Below, piece by piece: positions 1-5,198 of a DNA stretch of 6,143 nt. The stretch's first letter is position 1, and every line of letters begins with the position of its first letter. Under the pieces are notes generated by a model. The model did no database searches. It was given only the letters and a program-made list of their open reading frames with translations, and was not told the DNA's origin. This DNA comes from Campylobacterales bacterium. Lineage in GTDB: Bacteria; Campylobacterota; Campylobacteria; Campylobacterales; JALSKU01. A program made the position numbers and the translations under genes. Location of the stretch: assembly GCA_027023175.1 (NCBI GenBank), contig JALVWW010000325.1:1-6143 (forward strand). Direction: 5' to 3'.

Positions 1-489
1 CTTCTTAGGTGCCGCTTTAACTACTTCTTGAATTTGTTCAACAACTTCCTTTTTTTCAATATTTTTCTCTTTTTTCTCAACTTTTTCCTCTACTTTTGGC
101 TTTGGTTGTGGCTTTGGTTTTGGTTTCGGCTTTGGTTTCGGCTTTGGCTTCGGCTTTGGCTTCGGTTTTGGTTTCGGCTTTGGCTTCGGTTTTGGCTTCG
201 GTTTTGGTTTCGGCTTTGGTTTCGGCTTTGGTTTCGGCTTTGGTTTCGGCTTTGGTTTCGGTTTCGGTTTTGGTTTTGGCTTCGGTTTTGGTTTGGTTGC
301 AATAACTTTTTTTACCACTTGTTTTGCTTTTGGGCAAACTTGCCTAACTACTTTTATCCTCACAACTGTTTCTTTTTTGATGGGCAAACAACTTTTTTCA
401 AAGCTTGAACTCAGCACAAGCGGCACTATAATAGCAATATATAAAAATAGTGTTATAAAAAAGGATAAAGTATATCTATTTTTATTCAT
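1..489 (-). CDS. tonB: TonB energy transducer, N-terminal part (3' end beyond left edge)
   Basis: TonB links the ExbB-ExbD proton motor in the inner membrane to TonB-dependent outer-membrane receptors. The frame opens at ATG 489 and stays open for 163 codons to position 1, so the C-terminal receptor-binding domain is off the window. Visible order: short basic N-terminus (MNKNRY), one signal-anchor helix at about residues 9-27, a periplasmic stretch with Cys34 and Cys52, an unbroken X-Pro spacer at residues 66-131 (32 Lys-Pro and one Gln-Pro), then a Glu/Lys/Val-rich segment at 133-158 that may be helical. The start overlaps the last 8 nt of exbD, and AAGGA at 502-506 is a weak, distant (12 nt) ribosome site, so translation is probably coupled to exbD. 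Identity rests on the anchor plus Lys-Pro spacer architecture and its place after exbB-exbD. The family's conserved C-terminal domain cannot be checked here. TolA-like proteins are an alternative, but their central domain is Ala/Lys/Glu-rich rather than Lys-Pro. Confidence 0.9.
   Translation of the reverse strand, partial: MNKNRYTLSFFITLFLYIAIIVPLVLSSSFEKSCLPIKKETVVRIKVVRQVCPKAKQVVKKVIATKPKPKPKPKPKPKPKPKPKPKPKPKPKPKPKPKPKPKPKPKPKPKPKPKPKPKPKPKPKPKPQPKPKVEEKVEKKEKNIEKKEVVEQIQEVVKAAPKK
97..294 (-). repeat. Hexanucleotide-periodic tract encoding 33 X-Pro dipeptides in TonB
   Basis: The 198-bp tract is 33 units of AAR-CCR, with one CAA-CCA unit near its end (unit 32, giving Gln-Pro). It encodes TonB residues 66-131. 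Units differ only by synonymous A/G changes at the third codon positions. Because the period is 6 bp, gain or loss of whole units changes spacer length without shifting the frame. The tract is clearly richer in G+C than its surroundings. It also keeps several other frames open on both strands, which produces long spurious ORFs of Leu-Trp-Phe-Arg or Lys-Ala-Glu-Thr type. Confidence 0.97.
205..252 (-). repeat. Four perfect tandem 12-bp copies inside the Lys-Pro tract
   Basis: On the coding strand the unit AAGCCGAAACCA occurs four times in a row without a mismatch (units 8 to 15 of the hexamer tract). Each copy encodes Lys-Pro-Lys-Pro. Elsewhere in the tract the same two hexamer types occur in irregular order. 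The perfect block therefore looks like the most recently duplicated part of the array, an inference from its sequence homogeneity. Confidence 0.95.
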
Positions 490-868
490 ACTTGGTTACT
501 ATCCTTAGGTTTGTATATCCTTCTTGTTTAAGCACATCTATTACATGGACAAAATATTCATACTTTGAGCTTCTATCACAGTTAAGATTTACCGGGGTTT
601 CTTTCTTGTATAATTTTAATTTTTTGGCAATTTGTTCTTCTAAAACCATATCTTTATTGAAATATATATCTCCATTTGGTTTTATTGTGATAACAAGTGT
701 CTTTTGCTCTTTAAATGCATCTGAGCTTTTACCTTCGCTCAAGTCAACCGGAATTATCCCCTTTGCAATGAAAGTAGCTGTTGTTAAAACAATTGCCAAT
801 AGCACCAACATAATATCTATAAAAGGTACAACATTCATTGAGTCAAATTTTTTAACTTTCACAGTCAT
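482..868 (-). CDS. exbD: ExbD/TolR-family proton-channel subunit
   Basis: ExbD is the single-helix subunit of the ExbB-ExbD proton-driven motor that energises TonB. From ATG 868 the protein has 128 residues, close to the usual family length. It has a short cytoplasmic N-terminus, the family signature NVVPFIDIMLVLL at residues 12-24, with Asp18 as the proton-carrying residue (equivalent to E. coli Asp25), one transmembrane helix at about 15-35, and a periplasmic domain (about 55-128) ending in the usual pattern of a helix followed by GYTNLRIVT. The start is chosen because an upstream in-frame TTG at 895 adds only nine residues of exbB-overlapping sequence. AAAGGA lies just 2 nt before ATG 868. 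GTG 862 (codon 3) would have a better 8-nt spacing and is a real alternative. It overlaps exbB by 17 nt, and its stop overlaps the tonB start by 8 nt. TolR is less likely given the adjacent tonB. Confidence 0.93.
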   Translation of the reverse strand: MTVKVKKFDSMNVVPFIDIMLVLLAIVLTTATFIAKGIIPVDLSEGKSSDAFKEQKTLVITIKPNGDIYFNKDMVLEEQIAKKLKLYKKETPVNLNCDRSSKYEYFVHVIDVLKQEGYTNLRIVTKYE

Positions 869-1295
869 CTTCCTTTCGCATCTCCCAAAGTGCAATAATA
901 ACTTCTATCTTTCTTGCTAAATGATTATAAAACATCATTGACGGAATTGCTACTATAAGTCCCATTGCAGTTGCTTTTAGAGCAAGGGCTAATGATGCCA
1001 TAATGGTTTTAGCATCTATGTTTGAACTCATTCCCATTGTATAAAATGTTATGATAATTCCAAAAACTGTTCCCAAAAGCCCGATATAAGGTGCATTTGC
1101 CCCAAAAGATGAAATAATAGATATATTTTTAGTTATATCTATCTCTAATTGTTGTTTCTTTTTATATTTAGATACATCAAGTTTTCTAAAAAAAAGCAAT
1201 CTCTCAATATAAAGCCAAATAGATAAAAAACTCATCAAACCCAATGTTCCTATTGTTCCATAGTCAACAAACTCTTTTACCAATCCTATATTCAT
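852..1295 (-). CDS. exbB: ExbB/MotA/TolQ-family proton-channel subunit, short form
   Basis: ExbB forms the inner-membrane pentamer that, with ExbD, couples proton flow to TonB. The 147-residue protein has three hydrophobic segments: about 15-35, 66-88 (containing the signature NAPYIGLLGTVFGII) and 97-124 (containing ALKATAMGLIVAIPSMMFYN). The last two carry the small and Thr/Pro residues typical of the MotA/TolQ/ExbB channel. It lacks the long N-terminal extension of E. coli ExbB (244 residues) and resembles the compact forms common in Campylobacterota. Only a short cytoplasmic loop (about 36-60) separates helices 1 and 2. The start has an AGGAG site 5 nt upstream and lies 11 nt after the RND gene's stop. 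The C-terminal codons overlap exbD by 17 nt. TolQ is an alternative family label, but a tonB-like gene follows directly, so ExbB is preferred. Confidence 0.94.
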   Translation of the reverse strand: MNIGLVKEFVDYGTIGTLGLMSFLSIWLYIERLLFFRKLDVSKYKKKQQLEIDITKNISIISSFGANAPYIGLLGTVFGIIITFYTMGMSSNIDAKTIMASLALALKATAMGLIVAIPSMMFYNHLARKIEVIIALWEMRKEDDCES

Positions 1296-1300
1296 TTCAA

Positions 1301-1305
1301 CTCCT
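1301..1305 (-). promoter_or_regulatory. Ribosome binding site of exbB
   Basis: The coding strand reads AGGAG, then TTGAA, then ATG. It begins one base after the RND permease stop codon (TAA at 1307-1309), so ribosomes finishing the pump gene are positioned to start exbB. It is among the two best-formed ribosome sites in the window and fixes the ATG at 1295 as the start. Confidence 0.85.
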
Positions 1306-1306
1306 A

Positions 1307-4300
1307 TTATTTATATTTTTTTAAAGCATATATTGAAGGAAGATAAAAAAGATTTAGTATCGTTCCCCAAATCAAACCAAACCCCAATGATATAGCTAGA
1401 GGCTGAAAGGTAACCGCCTGACCTGTAGCAAAAAATATCAAAGATGAAAGTCCTATGACAGTCGTAACTGTTGTTAGAATAATAGGTCTAAACCTTCTTG
1501 AAGCAAGAGTTGCTATCTCATCTTTTGTTTTTGCTGTTTTTATGATTGCAAGCATCAATATACCGTCATTAACAATAACACCGGCTAGACCCAATGCTCC
1601 TACTATCGAAGGAATAGACAGATCAAACCCCATTATTTGATGCCCCAAAAGTACACCTAAAAATGAAAGTGGAATTACACTCATTATGATAAGTGTCTCT
1701 TTTATAGAATTAAAAAGATAAAGTATAGACAAAAAGATAAGCACTATTGCTATGATAATAGCTTTAAACATATCTTTTTGCAATATTTTTTTCTGTCTAT
1801 ATTCACCTCTTAACTTATATCTTAAGCCACTTTTTTTGATCTCTTTTAAAGTCGGCATAATCATCTTCATCACTTCACCGGTAGTATTTATATCCTGATC
1901 TACATTTGCATAGACATAAAAAGTTACATCACCATCATCTTTTGTCAATTTTTCTAAAGATCTTGTAATATTAAAATCACATATATCTTTAAGCATAACC
2001 ATTTGACCATTTTTTAATGCAATTTTTAGAGTATTAAAATCTTTTATACTATTTTTATACTCAGATGAAACTTTTATATCCAGCACTCCTTTTTCATCAG
2101 AAATAACACCTTTTTTCTTTTCAAGATAAAGATCAGCTATATAATTACCCAAATATTTCTGAGTAACACCAAGCTGTTTACCGTAAGAGTTCAAAATCAA
2201 TTTTATCTCACTTGAACCAAACTTCATATTATCACTTACAAATTTAACTGCCTTGATCTTTCTAAGTTTATTTTTTAATTTTTTTATACTTGATATAACT
2301 TTTTTATAATCCGAACCTATAACTCCGACCATTATATCTGTTCTTGCATGCCCCATTCTTCTTTCAAGTGTATTTATCTCTCTTAAATGAAATTTTTGTT
2401 TATATCCCTGTTTTTTTATAAACTTTCTTAGCTTTCTTGATATTTGTCTTGAATTTTCTGTTCGTACTCTACCTTTTTTATCATAATAAAAACTCAGATA
2501 TGGTGTTATGTATTTTTCAAGAAAGTTCATAGGTGCCTTTTTTTGCAGATAAAGAGAAATATAACCGACATAAGGATACATCTCAGCTCCTCCGGCTGCA
2601 CTTCTTCTATAACCGGCAGTTGAGCTTACATAATCTATAAAAAACTCTTTTTTATGTTTTAAAAGATCTTTTTCTATGCTTTGTACTATCTTTATAGAGT
2701 CTTGAAGGGTTGTATCTTTTGAAGCTTTATATGTTATGCTTACTGAAGTAGAATCAAACGGTTCAAACATTTTAAATCTCAAATGCTTTAAACTATTATA
2801 CATCAAAAGCGGTGTCAAAATCAAAAATATACCCAAAAATAGAAATTTATGGTCTATAACTATTTTAAGCACTTTTGAATAAAATGCACTTATCCCTTTC
2901 CAAGAAAGGGTCCTGGAGTTTTTATTTAACATATGGGCTGAATGAATAGGCAAAAACAAAAAAGATTCAATTAATGAAGCAATAACCAAAACACTGATAG
3001 CAATTGGTATCAACTCCATTATCTGTCCAAGTCTTCCTGTAAGCATCAAAAGAGGAATAAAAGCAAAAATAGTTGTTAAAGATGCTATAACTACGGGCTT
3101 AGCCATCTCCTTTGTACCAAGTAAAGCTGCCTCTTTTGGAGGAAATCCCTTTTCAATATACTGCTGAATATTTTCACTTATTACTATCGCATCATCTACT
3201 ATAATACCTATGGCTATAAGCACTCCTATGAGAGAATTTATATTGATGCTATATCCTGTTATATAAAAATATATAGCCCCCAATACAAATGATGTGGGAA
3301 TTCCTAATGCTATCACCATAGCCATTCTTATATTTATCAGCACTGATGTTAAAAGTGTTATCAAGATTATTCCCATCAAAATATTTGAGATGACTATATC
3401 TAGTCTATCTTTGATAACCGTTGAATAATCATTTCTTATATCATACTCAATTCCCTGCTTTTCAAGTTTTTTAATAAGTTTTTTAACTTTTTGGGAAATA
3501 TCTATAGCATTACCTTGTGGATTTTGCGAAATTGAGAGAGTTATAGAGTTTTTACCATTCATACTAGCTAGTGTTGAAGAGTCACTATATCTTTTTTTTA
3601 TGATAGCTACATCTTTCAATGGTATGATTTTATTGTCTATATTTATAAAAGTTTTCTTTAATTCGTCTAAAACATGCTTTTTGTTTTCAAGAGATATATA
3701 ATACTCCTGTTTATGACTCTTTATTTTCCCAAGCGGAAAGATATAGGATATATTGGATATCACATCTATGATCTGCTTTTGAGTCAAGCCATACGCTTCA
3801 GCCTTTTTGTCATCAATCAATACTTCATAATACATATCAGAATCACCAAAAATGGTTACATTTGATATATCTTTTATCCTTAAAAGCTTTAGTCTTAACT
3901 CTTTTGCTTCCTCTATAAGTTTATCTCTACTTATGGTTTTGCTATATATGGATACTTGCATAAGTCCCCTTGCATGAGCAACGGTACTTGTTGTGGGTTC
4001 ATCCATATCGCTTGGAAGATCCGGCTTTACCAGTGTTATAGCATCATCCACATCTTTTAAGACTTTCTCTTTATCTACTCCCTTTTTAAGTTCAAGTGTG
4101 ATAGAGAATCTCCCCGGCACTATTCTCGAAGAGATAGTATCTATCCCATCTATATTTTGCACTTCCGCCTCTATCTCTTCAACCGCTATTTTATTGAGTG
4201 CCTCCAATGATGCTCCGCTATAACCGCCTCTAATAGTTATAGAATCAGGTTCAATAACAGGAGAAACCTCTTTTGGTAAAAGCATATAGCTATAGATACC

Positions 4301-4378
4301 TACTCCAAAAACCAAAAAGAAAAGTATATAATTAAGCTTATAATTTTCTATAAAAAACTTAAGCATTCTCTCAAACAT
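1307..4378 (-). CDS. RND-family (AcrB/HAE-type) efflux permease
   Basis: This is a proton-driven inner-membrane exporter that normally forms a trimer with a periplasmic adaptor and an outer-membrane channel. The 1023 residues show the complete duplicated RND layout: TM1 (about 12-34), a large periplasmic domain (35-328), TM2-TM6 (329-478), a cytoplasmic loop, TM7 (511-529), a second periplasmic domain (530-870) and TM8-TM12 (871-1016). TM4 carries IGIIVDDAIVISENI with the paired proton-relay Asp395 and Asp396. The matching TM10 segment reads GVIVNDGILML, so Asn937 and Asp938 stand where AcrB has Lys940 and Asn941. Early residues such as YSGASLEALNKIAVEEIE match the family. The length is near that of AcrB (1049), with no frameshift. 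The start follows an AGGA site overlapping the activator stop, 11 nt upstream. Substrate cannot be read from sequence. No adaptor or channel gene is visible; heavy-metal RND (CusA/CzcA) is less likely because the first helix and length fit HAE proteins better. Confidence 0.93.
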   Translation of the reverse strand: MFERMLKFFIENYKLNYILFFLVFGVGIYSYMLLPKEVSPVIEPDSITIRGGYSGASLEALNKIAVEEIEAEVQNIDGIDTISSRIVPGRFSITLELKKGVDKEKVLKDVDDAITLVKPDLPSDMDEPTTSTVAHARGLMQVSIYSKTISRDKLIEEAKELRLKLLRIKDISNVTIFGDSDMYYEVLIDDKKAEAYGLTQKQIIDVISNISYIFPLGKIKSHKQEYYISLENKKHVLDELKKTFINIDNKIIPLKDVAIIKKRYSDSSTLASMNGKNSITLSISQNPQGNAIDISQKVKKLIKKLEKQGIEYDIRNDYSTVIKDRLDIVISNILMGIILITLLTSVLINIRMAMVIALGIPTSFVLGAIYFYITGYSININSLIGVLIAIGIIVDDAIVISENIQQYIEKGFPPKEAALLGTKEMAKPVVIASLTTIFAFIPLLMLTGRLGQIMELIPIAISVLVIASLIESFLFLPIHSAHMLNKNSRTLSWKGISAFYSKVLKIVIDHKFLFLGIFLILTPLLMYNSLKHLRFKMFEPFDSTSVSITYKASKDTTLQDSIKIVQSIEKDLLKHKKEFFIDYVSSTAGYRRSAAGGAEMYPYVGYISLYLQKKAPMNFLEKYITPYLSFYYDKKGRVRTENSRQISRKLRKFIKKQGYKQKFHLREINTLERRMGHARTDIMVGVIGSDYKKVISSIKKLKNKLRKIKAVKFVSDNMKFGSSEIKLILNSYGKQLGVTQKYLGNYIADLYLEKKKGVISDEKGVLDIKVSSEYKNSIKDFNTLKIALKNGQMVMLKDICDFNITRSLEKLTKDDGDVTFYVYANVDQDINTTGEVMKMIMPTLKEIKKSGLRYKLRGEYRQKKILQKDMFKAIIIAIVLIFLSILYLFNSIKETLIIMSVIPLSFLGVLLGHQIMGFDLSIPSIVGALGLAGVIVNDGILMLAIIKTAKTKDEIATLASRRFRPIILTTVTTVIGLSSLIFFATGQAVTFQPLAISLGFGLIWGTILNLFYLPSIYALKKYK
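2894..2910 (-). other. Perfect 7-bp inverted repeat inside the RND gene
   Basis: CCCTTTC and GAAAGGG flank a 3-nt loop, and the transcript could fold the same way. It encodes part of the cytoplasmic loop between TM6 and TM7 (around residues 490-495), at the boundary of the two halves of the pump. No T-run follows on the coding strand, so it is not a good intrinsic terminator. It may be chance. Confidence 0.4.
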
Positions 4379-4389
4379 TTTTTATATCA

Positions 4390-4393
4390 TCCT
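4390..4393 (-). promoter_or_regulatory. Ribosome binding site of the RND gene, overlapping the upstream stop
   Basis: The coding strand reads TAGGATGATATAAAAAATG. The activator stop TAG supplies the first bases of the AGGA site, and the pump ATG follows 11 nt later, which is slightly long. An ATG at 4389 lies between them but is followed at once by a TAA, so it is not a usable start. The layout suggests coupled translation of activator and pump. Confidence 0.6.
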
Positions 4394-5198
4394 AGCTATT
4401 TTGTAGATAACTATAAGATTCACTTGCCAGTATAGCTGCACCGAATGCTGTGGTGATTTGAGGATGTTTTGGTATATATATCTCTTTAGACAATTCATTT
4501 TCTATAGCATTTACAAGCCCCTCGTTTAGTGCAGGTCCGCCATCAAAATAGATAGCCTCTTTTATACCTACTCTTTTTACAAGTTTTATAATCCTTTTTG
4601 CAATTGAATAGTGAACTCCGGCAACTATATCTTCAATAGAGTGATTGTTGCCAAGCAAACCAATGATCTCAGACTCAGCAAAAACTGCACAAGTGCTATT
4701 TATAGACAATGGTGTTCCTTTAGACATAAAGTGATACTTGCCAAGCTCATCTACTCCTATTTCAAGATTCATAGCTACCACATCTAAAAATTTTCCGGTA
4801 CCCGCGGCACATCTATCATTCATAGCAAAATTGATAACATTTCCTTCATTATCCAAGGAGATAGCTTTTGAGTCTTGTCCACCTATGTTGATAATAGTCT
4901 TTATATCGCACTCACCTTTAGCAGCTGCTCTAGCTCCTATAGCATTTGCTGTAATCTCACTAATTTTTTCATTTGCCTCTTTAAAAAGTTTTCTTCCATA
5001 TCCTGTTGCAACTATATAAACTAACTCATCATCTTTTATTCCCAAAGAGTTCAAAAGTTCTGCCAATGCTTCTTGAGCATATTTATAGAACATACTCCCA
5101 CTAGCACTTATCTTTTGTCCTACCAAATTTTTATCTTCATCTATTATTGCTATCTTTATAGCGGTTGAGCCTATGTCTATCCCTGCAAAATATTGCAT
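4392..5198 (-). CDS. ATP-dependent activator of 2-hydroxyacyl-CoA dehydratase/double-cubane reductase (BadF/HgdC/YjiL family)
   Basis: This family uses ATP hydrolysis and a dimer-bridging [4Fe-4S] cluster to push low-potential electrons into a partner iron-sulfur enzyme in the cytoplasm. The 268-residue protein (HgdC is about 260) is an ASKHA-fold ATPase: phosphate-1 loop GIDIGSTAIKIAI at residues 6-18, NIGGQDSKAI at 104-113, and the adenosine motif FDGGPALNEG at 218-227. Cys130 in NDRCAAGTGKF and Cys170 in NSTCAVFAESE are 40 residues apart, as expected for the two cluster ligands each monomer gives (HgdC Cys127 and Cys166). Pro222 replaces the more common Val/Ile in the GGVALN-type motif. 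The start is fixed by AAGGAG 9 nt upstream and a 1-nt TAATG overlap with the reductase gene, its obvious partner. BadF-type subunits of benzoyl-CoA reductase are longer or come as two paralogues, so a stand-alone activator is preferred. The exact substrate system is undetermined. Confidence 0.92.
   Translation of the reverse strand: MQYFAGIDIGSTAIKIAIIDEDKNLVGQKISASGSMFYKYAQEALAELLNSLGIKDDELVYIVATGYGRKLFKEANEKISEITANAIGARAAAKGECDIKTIINIGGQDSKAISLDNEGNVINFAMNDRCAAGTGKFLDVVAMNLEIGVDELGKYHFMSKGTPLSINSTCAVFAESEIIGLLGNNHSIEDIVAGVHYSIAKRIIKLVKRVGIKEAIYFDGGPALNEGLVNAIENELSKEIYIPKHPQITTAFGAAILASESYSYLQNS

Noticed and set aside
97..294. CRISPR array or minisatellite element
   Set aside because: The repeats are contiguous 6- to 12-bp coding units without spacers, and all lie in the tonB reading frame.
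77..337. Minus-strand ORFs (77-337 and 90-302) of Lys-Ala-Glu-Thr and Asn-Gln-Ser-Arg repeats, and a plus-strand Val-Ser-Ala-Leu ORF at 96-305
   Set aside because: All are other frames of the same hexamer array. The tonB frame alone has an anchor helix, correct operon position and an open frame to the edge.
28..408. Plus-strand ORF of 126 aa rich in Leu-Trp-Phe-Arg
   Set aside because: It is the antisense reading of the tonB Lys-Pro tract. Its repetitive aromatic composition follows from the hexamer repeat, and no ribosome site or family resemblance is seen.
482..895. exbD starting at 895
   Set aside because: The codon at 895 is TTG, and the nine extra residues precede the usual ExbD N-terminus. 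ATG 868 fits the family better.
492..920. Plus-strand 142-aa ORF opposite exbD
   Set aside because: It is the antisense shadow of exbD; the minus-strand frame carries the ExbD signature.
3993..5019. Plus-strand ORFs at 3993-4223 and 4738-5019, plus similar ones at 1455-1640 and 3674-3865
   Set aside because: They lie antisense to well-recognised RND and activator domains, are low-complexity Ser/Ile/Phe-rich, and lack ribosome sites.
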